Of a stretch of 13,345 nucleotides of DNA, positions 1 to 8,051 are shown one piece after another. Position numbers and translations under genes: made by a program. Under the pieces are notes generated by a model. That model was not told the DNA's origin, ran no database searches, and worked only from the letters and a program-made list of their open reading frames with translations. The stretch comes from Thermoplasmata archaeon (GTDB taxonomy: Archaea > Thermoplasmatota > Thermoplasmata > Thermoplasmatales > Thermoplasmataceae). The stretch is from NCBI GenBank assembly GCA_021797265.1, contig JAJZZZ010000027.1, positions 1 to 13,345 of the forward strand, in the 5' to 3' direction. The first letter of the stretch is position 1. Each line of letters starts with the position of its first letter.

Positions 1-1190
1 CCCATGAGACCGAACCTTGGTATGAGCACAATGGAGAAAACAACATTTGCAGCAAGAGCAGCAGCACTTGAGTATATGAATAGATGTGTCTTCCGCACAG
101 ATGCTATTGCCTGTGTGAGTATGTTCACGGAAATGAAGAGAGCCGAAAAACCCATTATTATTGAAAGTGCAACAGAGCCTCCTGTGTACTGATAACCACC
201 AAGTAGATCCAGGATCATTGGTGAAAGCGCCGCAATTCCCAGCGCCGCCGGCACGTAAATTGATGAAAGAAGCACGGATGAGCCGTCAACTAGGCTTGAT
301 ATCTCTCCCCTCCTTCCCTCGCCGAAGAGTTCTGAAAATTTGGGCATGAGTATGTTATTGAAGGGTGTTGCAAGAAATCCTATTGATGAAGCAATCAGGA
401 GGGCAAAGTTATAGACCCCCAGTGATGAAAGGTTCAGCAGGCCTGCAACAACGAACCTGTCCATGTAAGATGCGCCATACCCTATTATTCCGGAAAGAAG
501 CACTGGCAGGGAGTACTTGAGTATGAAATTGCTGCCCGGGGCTTTACCGGTAGATGGGTAGCGGCTTACCTGCCTCAGTATGATGATAAGTTCCAGTGAT
601 ACTCCAAGGAATACTCCGATTATCCAGCCCAGTATTATGACATCAAGGCTTCGGGCATACAGTGCAAGGGCTATTGACCCGAAGTAATAGAACACCCATA
701 TGACTATGTTGATTATTGCAGAAAGCCTGAAATTTTGAAGCCCAAGTAGAGCACCATTCAATATCCCGAAGAGGATGTTCCCAAGAAGGACAACACTGAG
801 CAGCCTCACCAGGAATGAGTATGATGAACTGTGGAGGAATATGAGAGAGATCTCACCACTGGAAATAAGCAGTATGCAGAAACCAACGAGGGAAAGAAGG
901 AAGCCGAAGCCTATCATTTTCCTTATGGTTTTTCTCACTGCAGCATAATCACCTATGCCAAGGCTGTACGATGTGAAGTGCTGAGCCGCAGTGCCAAGGC
1001 CGAATGAAAAGACGATGTTGAAAAGACCAACTATGGCCAGGAACAGGGCAATGGCGCCAACAGCTGTGGTACTGAACATTCTCACAATGATGATATAAAA
1101 GATCGCCCCAGAAAACAACTGAACACCGGAACCGGTGTACTGGAAAATTGCATCCAGTCCTAGTGATCTGGATGATGTAAGTTCAGTCAT
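1..1190 (-). CDS. Wzx-like polysaccharide/oligosaccharide flippase, 3' end off the window
   Basis: The minus strand reads open for 396 codons from the ATG at 1190 to the left edge, so the C-terminus is missing. The protein is almost wholly hydrophobic, with regularly spaced membrane segments. It looks like the polysaccharide-biosynthesis/MATE-like export family (Polysacc_synt), which flips lipid-linked glycans across the cytoplasmic membrane. Family-like signs are the N-terminal segment with FSTTAVGAIALF near residue 40-50, a G/N-rich stretch GALLGLQNFRLSA near 146-158, and SYMDRFVVAGLL near 241-252 followed by LGVYNFA, which resembles the usual 'D-R-x-x-x-G ... S-x-x-x-x-G-x-Y' pattern. An in-frame ATG lies four codons upstream at 1202, but a TTTAAA box centred about 26 bp before 1190 favours 1190 as a leaderless start. 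The neighbouring DUF2079 gene and secreted proteins rich in glycosylation sequons fit a role in surface glycan export. The substrate cannot be told from sequence. Confidence 0.85.
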   Translation of the reverse strand, partial: MTELTSSRSLGLDAIFQYTGSGVQLFSGAIFYIIIVRMFSTTAVGAIALFLAIVGLFNIVFSFGLGTAAQHFTSYSLGIGDYAAVRKTIRKMIGFGFLLSLVGFCILLISSGEISLIFLHSSSYSFLVRLLSVVLLGNILFGILNGALLGLQNFRLSAIINIVIWVFYYFGSIALALYARSLDVIILGWIIGVFLGVSLELIIILRQVSRYPSTGKAPGSNFILKYSLPVLLSGIIGYGASYMDRFVVAGLLNLSSLGVYNFALLIASSIGFLATPFNNILMPKFSELFGEGRRGEISSLVDGSSVLLSSIYVPAALGIAALSPMILDLLGGYQYTGGSVALSIIMGFSALFISVNILTQAIASVRKTHLFIYSSAAALAANVVFSIVLIPRFGLM

Positions 1191-1212
1191 TTCTCCCCAC
1201 ATGCATAGTTTG

Positions 1213-1220
1213 CTTTAAAA
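1213..1220 (-). promoter_or_regulatory. TATA-like box for the flippase gene
   Basis: On the minus strand a TTTTAAAG-type element lies about 26 bp upstream of the ATG at 1190. This is the spacing expected of an archaeal TATA box that drives a leaderless mRNA. The rest of the 96-bp gap (1191-1286) shows nothing else. Confidence 0.45.
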
Positions 1221-1286
1221 TTATTCGATCAGCAATATTGCAAGACTGTGCATACATGTGCAGGTTGGTGTTTAGGTTCACAACGC

Positions 1287-3251
1287 TCATGCCCCCGTTT
1301 CCTGGATGCTCATGGACTGCAATGTCATTGTTCCCTGGAAATTCAGGCCTGTTATGAACAGTTCAGAGTTAACATAGAAATTATCAAGGGTGAAGTTTAC
1401 TGTCACTGAATTCTGGCCGCTGCTAATGGTTGATGATGACAGGATTATGTTTCCAGCAACATTCTCCGCGGAAAGCCTGAACTGGATGTCTGAAGAACTG
1501 GCAATGGACACACCGGAAAGATTGAGGTGTAGAGAATATGTTCCAGGATAGAGCAGGAATGTGGTTGAGGGTATTACTGTCACATTGCTTGCATCAGATA
1601 TCTTCAACCCCCCTGCTGATACTGCAGTTGAATTCAGGGCAAACATCTGCTTGTATGATACTGCGGGATAGTGCATGGGACTGAAAAGCACCGGCGAACC
1701 ATGGTAATCTCGTTCAATGAGGAACGCCCCATGATATTCTGCCACAACACCAAAGGCACCTGAAGCCATGGCGTTCTGCGTGAACTGATACTGATTGTAA
1801 CCATCCACAGCAGGAGTCGTGACCATGTCGTTGGGCACACCTGAAACATACCGTATTGAACTGTTAGATGCCAAGAACTGTGGAGTCCACGCCAGCGGAT
1901 AGCCGTTGATTGTGTCTGATACCAGTGTGCTGTTGACATTTGGGGAATGAACCATGACTTCAGGCATGTCCCCTCCAAATACTATGCCTGTGGCACTGGC
2001 CGGAATCAGATTGATTACAGACTGCAGTTCGGGCTCCGTGACAGGCCCTGCTGTTGTGTAATTTGAAATATTAAGGGATCCATTAGTGTGTGCTGCCACC
2101 GGACTGTATGGCTGGAAAAGTACGGCAAATATGGCTATGGCCACAAATATCTTTATGGCTGTCCTGAAGTGTGCATCCGTCCTCTGCCTTGAAACCTTTG
2201 GCTGCGGGGACGGCGGTTCATCAGGATTGACCCTCCTTCTGGACATGAGACCTGCAAAAACGCTAATAAAGATAAGTGGAACAAACAGCGCTGAATACTG
2301 GTCAGTGAAAACCGACGGGTAAAGATATCCACCATAGTTTGTGTAGAATGCAAAACCAAACAGGGCCCAGAGAATCAGCGAGAACTCTGAGTAATAAAGT
2401 GGAAGAAGAAGCAGAGGTGCGGTGAATATTAGAACGGTTATGAGGTCTGTTCCCAGTGATCCGCCAAGGAATGTTGTACCGGCAACATAGTGAATATTAC
2501 CCAGGGATGAGACACCCAGCACGTATGTGTTGGCATAATATTGCAACAGCGTGATGATGAATGCAGCGAAGAACAGCACCATGTCAAATTTCATCCTTGT
2601 TCGCATGGCGGAGCTGTCTGGATTACGGTATCCTGTCCTGAAGTTATAGATGAAATCGGCCATTGAATAGAGGACAACAATCCCGATTATGGGGAATCTT
2701 GCGAGACCGGCCAGGATGAACAGGACCAGTGACAGCTTGTACCTGCCGGAAATTTCCAGATAGTATGCCAGAAGCATGAAAGGCAGGAAAAATGTCTGGG
2801 CATGCACATCAAAGAATATTGATCCATTGACCGGAAAATAAAGCAGGTATGCCACCGACATCAGCACCGGAGCTATGGGATTCCTGAAGATTCGCCTGGA
2901 TATGAGGTAAACAGTGACAGCTGAACCCAGCACCAGCACAAGCTGGATATATAGGAGAACAATGAAGCTGTTGAATACTGACAGGGGCGAAAGAATTATT
3001 CTCAGGGTAGAACCGGCAGCGTACTGATACAGTATGGTTGTGGAGTGGATGTAGAATATTGAGTGCAAAGACCCATAGAATACTCCAAGATCGAATACGT
3101 AATCATGCAATGTGAGATACTTCAGCCATATTATGGGAGCCCAGTATATCAGGGCCAGAGCAACTGCCAGGAAGGGAATTACATTCATTACGGTCTGCAG
3201 TGAGCTTGAAACTGGATGTTCAGTGCGGGTTTGGCTGGAACTGCTTAACAT
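1287..3251 (-). CDS. DUF2079-type polytopic membrane protein with large C-terminal ectodomain
   Basis: This is a 654-aa membrane protein that I place in the DUF2079 family of predicted GT-C-like membrane proteins. Supporting motifs are FDLGVF at residues 53-58, in the first loop after TM1, where GT-C enzymes carry an acidic residue, and FFDVHAQTFFLPF at 146-158, resembling the family's 'FDxH...P' segment. Hydrophobic helices cover roughly 22-42, 88-118, 125-142, 153-165, 172-197, 222-240, 268-310, 320-335 and 365-383. Residues from about 385 to the end form a soluble, probably extracellular domain with several N-x-S/T sequons and no terminal anchor. A role in surface glycosylation using a lipid-linked sugar is plausible beside the flippase but is inference. 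The start is well supported by a TATATA box about 25 bp upstream. The C-terminal part is predicted beta-rich (a 'PGTYSLHLNLSG' segment near 569-580), similar in flavour to the repeat protein at 11534-13242. Confidence 0.8.
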   Translation of the reverse strand: MLSSSSQTRTEHPVSSSLQTVMNVIPFLAVALALIYWAPIIWLKYLTLHDYVFDLGVFYGSLHSIFYIHSTTILYQYAAGSTLRIILSPLSVFNSFIVLLYIQLVLVLGSAVTVYLISRRIFRNPIAPVLMSVAYLLYFPVNGSIFFDVHAQTFFLPFMLLAYYLEISGRYKLSLVLFILAGLARFPIIGIVVLYSMADFIYNFRTGYRNPDSSAMRTRMKFDMVLFFAAFIITLLQYYANTYVLGVSSLGNIHYVAGTTFLGGSLGTDLITVLIFTAPLLLLPLYYSEFSLILWALFGFAFYTNYGGYLYPSVFTDQYSALFVPLIFISVFAGLMSRRRVNPDEPPSPQPKVSRQRTDAHFRTAIKIFVAIAIFAVLFQPYSPVAAHTNGSLNISNYTTAGPVTEPELQSVINLIPASATGIVFGGDMPEVMVHSPNVNSTLVSDTINGYPLAWTPQFLASNSSIRYVSGVPNDMVTTPAVDGYNQYQFTQNAMASGAFGVVAEYHGAFLIERDYHGSPVLFSPMHYPAVSYKQMFALNSTAVSAGGLKISDASNVTVIPSTTFLLYPGTYSLHLNLSGVSIASSSDIQFRLSAENVAGNIILSSSTISSGQNSVTVNFTLDNFYVNSELFITGLNFQGTMTLQSMSIQETGA

Positions 3252-3269
3252 TGTTTTAAATGTTCAAAG

Positions 3270-3280
3270 AAATATATAAG
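3270..3280 (-). promoter_or_regulatory. TATA box for the DUF2079-type gene
   Basis: The minus strand reads CTTATATATTT here, centred about 25 bp upstream of the ATG at 3251. This matches an archaeal TATA box with a leaderless start. Confidence 0.6.
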
Positions 3281-3344
3281 AGTAGTATGTAGGTCGTTGT
3301 GCCTGTACTTCTTTATGTGATGCGTGAAATCTATAACTGCAATC

Positions 3345-3388
3345 ACGTAATAAAGTAAAATAATTGAAAAATTCTGTGGCAGAAAAAA
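3345..3388 (-). terminator. U-rich archaeal-type terminator after the protease gene
   Basis: Immediately after the protease stop codon the minus strand carries a T6 tract, then T5, T4 and further T-rich runs. There is no strong hairpin. Oligo-T tracts alone are typical of archaeal termination. The call rests on composition only. Confidence 0.45.
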
Positions 3389-6300
3389 TCAGAGGCCACG
3401 GGAAAGATATTCCCCGGCCTGGTAGTACCCATAGAAATCTATGGAGAGATTCATAGCGCTCAGGGTACCAATTCCTGCGAAATCATTCCATCCCTGGCCA
3501 AGGTATCCACTTCCCGTTTCCCCGGGATACGGTTCAACATAGTTCACCTGGTGGAATCCGGGAGCACCAAAGAGTGATCCATATCCCAGTCCATACAGAA
3601 CAGGCTGTATCCAGCCCATATATCCTCCTCCAGGGACTCCCGATTCATTCAGGAACTGCGCAATGTCCGCAAATATGCCGGCCGATATAGGTGTGGCATA
3701 GCTGGTGCCACCTCCTATCAAAAACATACCATGGAATGTGGTTATGAGGTTTGTGGAAGGCATGGATATGTCCGGCTGGGCCCTGTTTGTGTACATTGAC
3801 GGAACAATGATCCTCTCAGCCGACTGGTACAGCGGCCTTGAGAAGAACAGGCTGTTTCCTCCACCGGATCCCACCGGGCCACCATACCACTTGTATTCTG
3901 GCTGGTACCAGCCGCTCTCATTGACTATTGCACCAGTACTGTTCAGCTGAGTATAGACTCCGCCAACAGAGACAATGTAGGGGGATGCCATCACGGTGAG
4001 GTACAGAGAACTGTGACTGTCTGCAGATCCAAGGAATATGGTAGTTCCCTCAGCCACGGCCTGCATACCTATCTGGGTGTATATTGCCGCGAACCCGCTG
4101 TCATGATGGAACTGGAGTTCTGCCCAGCTGCCCGAAATGACATTTGGATGTATGACATTCAGGAAGTAGTAGAGTTCCAGGTTGATTGCATTGTCACCTA
4201 TACCTGTTATGTTGAATGGGACCATCACGTCATAGATGGTGGCATTTGGCGCCATTGCACCGGACCATTCAACGTCAAGGTCGGCCTCGAAGCCCTCTCT
4301 GTATGGATTCATGCCGTTAGTTGTGAGGTTCACGAATTTCACTGCTGGGTTGTGTATGCCATACGTGTTCCAGAATTCGCTGACACTGCTCATGTTGACT
4401 GCTTCACCAACTCCCAGTATCCCGATGCTTATGCCATGGCCTGTGTAACCGGCATTTTGCAGTGTTGTGACATTATAATAGTTCTCAAGGTTCGGTGGCG
4501 TCAGGACATGGTTGCTGGCAAAGGGATCGCTGACCTGTGTTGCTGAGGTCAATCCAGTCTTCACCTGCTGCTGATTCACTCCTCCAAGCAGTACGCCTGT
4601 TGAATAGCTGAGCCCGTAAACATGCAGAATCGTACCGTTGAACTGCGCCGGGATATATGGATTTGCCGTGTTGGTCATGAACTCCGCTGGATATGCGCCC
4701 GGATAATTGAAATAATAGTTGAATTCAATGACGCCAAATGCCGATTCAATCTGACCAACAGTTCCAGATACTACTATTGCAAGAGGAGCATAGGCGTAGT
4801 TCCATACCTTGAGGCCAAGCGATGAATAGTATGATTCAACGGCCGTCACTGTTGACTGGTTGGGGTAATATGAGCTCATGAACTGCTGTGGGGTCAGGAA
4901 CTGGTGGAAGTTCGGAGACATTGGAGAGTTAACGGCCGAATCGAATGTCTGGAGTTCCGTGAGATTCGTCATGTTAAGGTAGATCACCACATTCATAGGT
5001 GCACTGGCGTTGGCTGAACCAGCATTGAGCAGGAATGGCTGGAAGGCAGGGTCAGCCATAACGTACGGAATGCTTCCTGAAAGCTGCACTGAATTGACGG
5101 GAGGTATATCTATGACGTTCAGAGGCAAATAGTCTCCACCATTGGCTATGAGTCCATTATCATTGTATGGTATTGTACCATTGAAATTGTACCAGTAATT
5201 ACCTCCATAATATGGACCGCCGACTACACTGCCCCGTCCCTGGAAATAGCCAGTGCCGTTTATTGTGTACAGGTATATCGTGGTTGATGAGCTCAGCTCA
5301 TGTGTTTCATTCCAGTAGTTGTGATAGCTTGCATAGTTGCCGCTGTATATGCTGTAATCCGGGCTCTGTGCAGGGAAAACCACAGTGAAGAAGTTATTTA
5401 TCACCGCACTGTTGTTGCCGAATATGGATATTCCAACAGGTTCTCCCCATATATTCCACGAAGCCCTGAGGGAAGGTTCTGTGAGATATGGGCTGTTGTT
5501 AAAATGATTTCCCCAGACACCCACTTGGCTGTTGTAAAGTAGCACAGAAGAATCCATTGAGAGGAAATCACTGTTCAGTATTCCTCCTGAACTGTTCCAG
5601 AATACCACGTTTGCCTCGGGGAAGCCCGCCTGGTTGTAAGTATACCATCCTGTAATGGATGTGCTGTTTTCCAGAACAACACCTGATGAGTTGTAGAACC
5701 AGTATCCCAGGAAATTATCAGGCAGGCCAGTGTAGAACAGGGAATAAAGCTGGTATGTATCGGAGTAGACTATGGGGAATGCAGGCATGTTGTTAAAAAC
5801 AATGTACTGGTTGGTGTTCAGGAGCATGACCGCTTCGAACTGCGGGAAAGCGAAATCATTTAGCTGCCCGAACAGTGGACTCATATAATTATACTCCTGG
5901 TTGAATGCAACGTACGGATTTGATATTGTGCCATCGCCTGAAACAGATATATTTGCCAGCTGAGCATTGTTCTCAGCATAGAGTGGTGTGTATATTCCAG
6001 TTGAAGGATTACTGGATAGCATGAAGTTCTCGCCCGGCGTTAGGATATTGACTTCCGGGTTGTGATAGCTCATGAGGGCCTCTGCGCTATATGTGCCTGC
6101 GGGCAGCCAGAAGTTATAGTCTCCAGCCGCTGTCAGAGGCACGTAGCCATTATAGTTATTGCTCATTACACTTCCGGGACTCACGAAGAGGAATGCATTG
6201 CTTGGTGCAACCTGCCCATAGAACTGTTCCATCTGACTCTGGCCGCTGATGTTCCACATCCCATACAGAAGTGATGGACCGGGAGTCAATATTGCCTGAT

Positions 6301-7507
6301 GTGCCGTGTTCCATGCAACTGCCATTCCCACGGAAGTCTCACCAGTGTCCGTACCAAAGTCATATGCAGAGGGCACATTGACATATCCAGGCATCCCGAC
6401 ATTATTTTTCCCGGGTGCAGGCGGGGTGGGATGAGACGGGACTTCAGGATTTGCCTGGGGGATATACTTAAGGCTCATTGTCCCGTGGATGTTCATCACA
6501 TTTGTTGTGCTTCCACCACCAGGCCCTCCCAGCATGATCTCGCTGTCATAAAGCAGTCCATTTGGAGCAGGAGTGGTTCCGCTGACAAGGAAATCGGAGA
6601 TCTTGACCTGAGAATTGGGATGTGGGTCAAGAGGTTGAGATTTGTTGCCTTTATTATTGTGATCTGGTGACTGCATTGGGGTGGAATTAAAGGTAACACG
6701 ATCATATGTTCCACTCACGCCAATCGTTGGGATGGAGTAGTTGAAGTAAACTGCATCGTTACCGTTGTACAGTGACGTGTTCAAGTAGAGATGGGCAACA
6801 AATGGTGTTGACACATTATAGGATGGGCCAATAGCTATATGTACTCCTGGATACGGGTAGACCTGGCCGGTGGAATTAAGAATTGCGTTGTTTGTCATTA
6901 CTGCGGTTGGGGAAGAGAAATTCCATATGTTATCCTCAAAGCTCAAAACATGAGTCCTTGTGGAGTATACAATGACATTCTGGGTCCAGAATGAATAGTT
7001 CGCAACACCGAAGAGAGTTGTATTGGCCATTACAGTATTCAGCTGGAATGTGAGAGAGCTGGGACCATCATTTCCCAGGTTGTACACACTAAGGTTATTG
7101 ATCCTCAATGTTGCCTGGAAACTGTTGCTGTAATAGTTGTGGCCCACAAGAGTTCCGCTCTCATTCTGCAGTCCAAAGAATCCCAGCCCCATGGGCGCAG
7201 GAGCAAAATCATATAAAGGTGTCACTGTGCCATTTTCAAGCCGGAAGTTGGGATGTGCATTTGGTAGGAAGAGAAGCCTGTTAACATTGTTGATCTTCCC
7301 TTGATGCACTGCGCTAGCGTGATTCCCTGTAGTTCCCGAGCTGGCTGGCAAAGACGGCCGGCTTGTGGGATTTACTGGAGTATTTCCTGTAGAGGTATTG
7401 CCATGCGAAGTTGAATGGTTATTATATGATATGGCCATGCCAACTGCGCTTACTATCATCACAATTGAGATCATTAACACTAAGGCTGTCGCTATCTTCT
7501 TATCCAT
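3389..7507 (-). CDS. Secreted dual acid protease: thermopsin (A5) domain plus pro-kumamolisin/S53 sedolisin domain
   Basis: This 1372-aa exported protein joins two unrelated acid-protease domains. Residues 6-28 form a signal peptide or anchor, followed by a Ser/Thr/Asn/Pro-rich linker to about 65. Residues about 95-270 look like thermopsin (peptidase A5): the PAPMGLGFFGL motif at 103-113 and WTQNVIVY...FEDNIWNFSSP at 174-200 are family hallmarks. Residues about 400-800 are Asn/Gly/Tyr-rich and beta-like, ending in a GGNYW...NDNGLI segment. Residues about 835-930 resemble the pro-kumamolisin activation domain (SPNFHQFLTPQQF at 864-876). The S53 catalytic part runs from about 1000 to 1350, with Glu1074 and Asp1078 in E-A-D-L-D and Ser1269 in GGGTSYATP as the predicted Glu/Asp/Ser triad, and a C-terminal GWNDFAGIGT (1339-1348) like the family's calcium-site region. 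It probably degrades protein outside the cell at low pH. A stop codon two codons before the ATG at 7507 excludes a longer N-terminus. Confidence 0.93.
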   Translation of the reverse strand: MDKKIATALVLMISIVMIVSAVGMAISYNNHSTSHGNTSTGNTPVNPTSRPSLPASSGTTGNHASAVHQGKINNVNRLLFLPNAHPNFRLENGTVTPLYDFAPAPMGLGFFGLQNESGTLVGHNYYSNSFQATLRINNLSVYNLGNDGPSSLTFQLNTVMANTTLFGVANYSFWTQNVIVYSTRTHVLSFEDNIWNFSSPTAVMTNNAILNSTGQVYPYPGVHIAIGPSYNVSTPFVAHLYLNTSLYNGNDAVYFNYSIPTIGVSGTYDRVTFNSTPMQSPDHNNKGNKSQPLDPHPNSQVKISDFLVSGTTPAPNGLLYDSEIMLGGPGGGSTTNVMNIHGTMSLKYIPQANPEVPSHPTPPAPGKNNVGMPGYVNVPSAYDFGTDTGETSVGMAVAWNTAHQAILTPGPSLLYGMWNISGQSQMEQFYGQVAPSNAFLFVSPGSVMSNNYNGYVPLTAAGDYNFWLPAGTYSAEALMSYHNPEVNILTPGENFMLSSNPSTGIYTPLYAENNAQLANISVSGDGTISNPYVAFNQEYNYMSPLFGQLNDFAFPQFEAVMLLNTNQYIVFNNMPAFPIVYSDTYQLYSLFYTGLPDNFLGYWFYNSSGVVLENSTSITGWYTYNQAGFPEANVVFWNSSGGILNSDFLSMDSSVLLYNSQVGVWGNHFNNSPYLTEPSLRASWNIWGEPVGISIFGNNSAVINNFFTVVFPAQSPDYSIYSGNYASYHNYWNETHELSSSTTIYLYTINGTGYFQGRGSVVGGPYYGGNYWYNFNGTIPYNDNGLIANGGDYLPLNVIDIPPVNSVQLSGSIPYVMADPAFQPFLLNAGSANASAPMNVVIYLNMTNLTELQTFDSAVNSPMSPNFHQFLTPQQFMSSYYPNQSTVTAVESYYSSLGLKVWNYAYAPLAIVVSGTVGQIESAFGVIEFNYYFNYPGAYPAEFMTNTANPYIPAQFNGTILHVYGLSYSTGVLLGGVNQQQVKTGLTSATQVSDPFASNHVLTPPNLENYYNVTTLQNAGYTGHGISIGILGVGEAVNMSSVSEFWNTYGIHNPAVKFVNLTTNGMNPYREGFEADLDVEWSGAMAPNATIYDVMVPFNITGIGDNAINLELYYFLNVIHPNVISGSWAELQFHHDSGFAAIYTQIGMQAVAEGTTIFLGSADSHSSLYLTVMASPYIVSVGGVYTQLNSTGAIVNESGWYQPEYKWYGGPVGSGGGNSLFFSRPLYQSAERIIVPSMYTNRAQPDISMPSTNLITTFHGMFLIGGGTSYATPISAGIFADIAQFLNESGVPGGGYMGWIQPVLYGLGYGSLFGAPGFHQVNYVEPYPGETGSGYLGQGWNDFAGIGTLSAMNLSIDFYGYYQAGEYLSRGL

Positions 7508-7553
7508 TTTTGTTCATGATTGTTGACGTGAACTATTTTTCTCTATCTAAAAT

Positions 7554-7568
7554 TCATATATATTTAAG
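7554..7568 (-). promoter_or_regulatory. TATA box for the dual-protease gene
   Basis: The minus strand reads CTTAAATATATATG. It lies 48-60 bp upstream of the ATG at 7507, farther than the other boxes here, so this mRNA should have a short leader of about 25-35 nt. No clear Shine-Dalgarno sequence is visible in it. Confidence 0.55.
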
Positions 7569-7573
7569 TAGGT

Positions 7574-7592
7574 TGACAGACAGGGACTGTCA
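7574..7592. promoter_or_regulatory. Palindrome just upstream of the protease TATA box, possible operator
   Basis: GACAG-GGA-CTGTC (7579-7591) is a perfect inverted repeat with a 3-bp spacer. A further TGACAG at 7574-7579 overlaps its left arm. It sits directly upstream of the protease TATA box, where archaeal activators often bind. A regulatory role is inference; it may also belong to the adjacent IS remnant. Confidence 0.3.
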
Positions 7593-7619
7593 CTGCTAAA
7601 ACAACTAAACTTCGAAATG

Positions 7620-7945
7620 ATAATCTGTTTTACCCGATGTGAGCGTGAGGACCCCCTTTACCGGACAGGGGCATGAAAGCGAACAACTTTTAAGACATAC
7701 GCAGCAATGCAATTCATATTCTGTCTACACCTGAAATGGTAAGGCACTCTCCAGAAGAGTAAGACGGTTAAGTTGGGCGATGAAAATCTCTCAAAGTGGT
7801 ACATTCTCCGTAAGGAGAATGGGGATTTACATCAAGAAATATTTGGGTGGTCAGTACATTTTGGAACTTCAGGCTGTTGTCAGCCAGCCATTCATTGCGG
7901 TCCAATGAAACTCCGCTCATGGATCGAGGTAAGACCAGTAACAAT
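7620..7945 (+). mobile_element. Internally deleted, decayed tnpB-family (IS200/IS605-type) element
   Basis: The left end (7627-7684) aligns without gaps to the left end of the intact element (8176-8233), with about 42 of 58 identical bases. GTGAGCG and ATGAAAGCGAAC boxes flank a short C-rich/G-rich hairpin in both. Most tnpB coding sequence is missing. The right part (about 7780-7951) resembles the 3' end of tnpB, including a 32-nt stretch (7868-7899) that matches 9318-9349 at 28 of 32 positions. The terminal hairpin is decayed, but the final GGTAAGAC still resembles GGTAGTTGAC. Outer ends are approximate. It could only move if an enzyme were supplied from elsewhere. Confidence 0.7.
7650..7671 (+). 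repeat. Left-end hairpin of the decayed IS element
   Basis: CCCCT and AGGGG pair around a nine-base loop. The corresponding hairpin in the intact element is at 8203-8221. The loop bases differ, while the stem and flanking boxes are kept. Confidence 0.55.
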
Positions 7946-7951
7946 CTCTGA
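7780..7951 (+). pseudogene. tnpB C-terminal remnant
   Basis: In the frame of position 7832 the DNA encodes SRNIWVV...FRLLSASHSLR. Without gaps, 11 of the first 23 residues match the intact TnpB C-terminus, which reads ARNIGIL...FRLMSTSQSLR. The frame stays open to a TGA at 7949-7951. Upstream, a TAA at 7811-7813, a lost codon in the ADLNAAR motif and loss of the zinc-ribbon cysteines show decay. The match to the zinc-ribbon part (about 7780-7830) is weak and needs a proper alignment. An overlapping 71-codon open frame starting at 7773 is not credible as a gene because the homology lies in another frame. Confidence 0.7.
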
Positions 7952-8012
7952 TGCTTCAGTGATGAGTAGCAGACATCAGGACCGATAGAATGTCATGAAA
8001 AGATTTAGCAAA

Positions 8013-8026
8013 TGGGACATGTCCCA
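8013..8026. repeat. 14-bp perfect palindrome
   Basis: TGGGACATGTCCCA is a perfect palindrome in the gap between the two IS copies (7952-8165). Nothing next to it identifies a role. It could be a regulator site or a leftover of a nested insertion. Confidence 0.5.
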
Positions 8027-8051
8027 AAGCAACCGGAAATCAATACCTGAC

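Noticed and set aside
1..1190. Reading the left 1.2 kb as non-coding or as a broken gene
   Set aside because: Frame-by-frame translation of the minus strand gives 396 uninterrupted hydrophobic codons. The gene is cut only by the window edge.
1634..1978. 114-codon minus-strand open frame within the DUF2079-type gene
   Set aside because: It is same-strand but out of frame with the 654-codon gene, is rich in Trp/Met/Ser without domain logic, and is a shadow of the real frame.
4013..4546. Plus-strand open frame of 177 codons inside the protease gene
   Set aside because: It lies fully antisense to the well-supported protease. It has Cys/His/Trp-rich composition typical of shadow frames, and no promoter or domain.
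7505..7517. Five-codon upstream mini-ORF (ATG AAC AAA AAT GGA TAA) overlapping the protease start
   Set aside because: Real in sequence, but so short that chance explains it. No sign that it is translated or conserved.
7773..7988. 71-codon plus-strand open frame beginning MGDENLSKWY
   Set aside because: The tnpB-like homology in this interval is in another frame. This frame is accidental within a decayed element.
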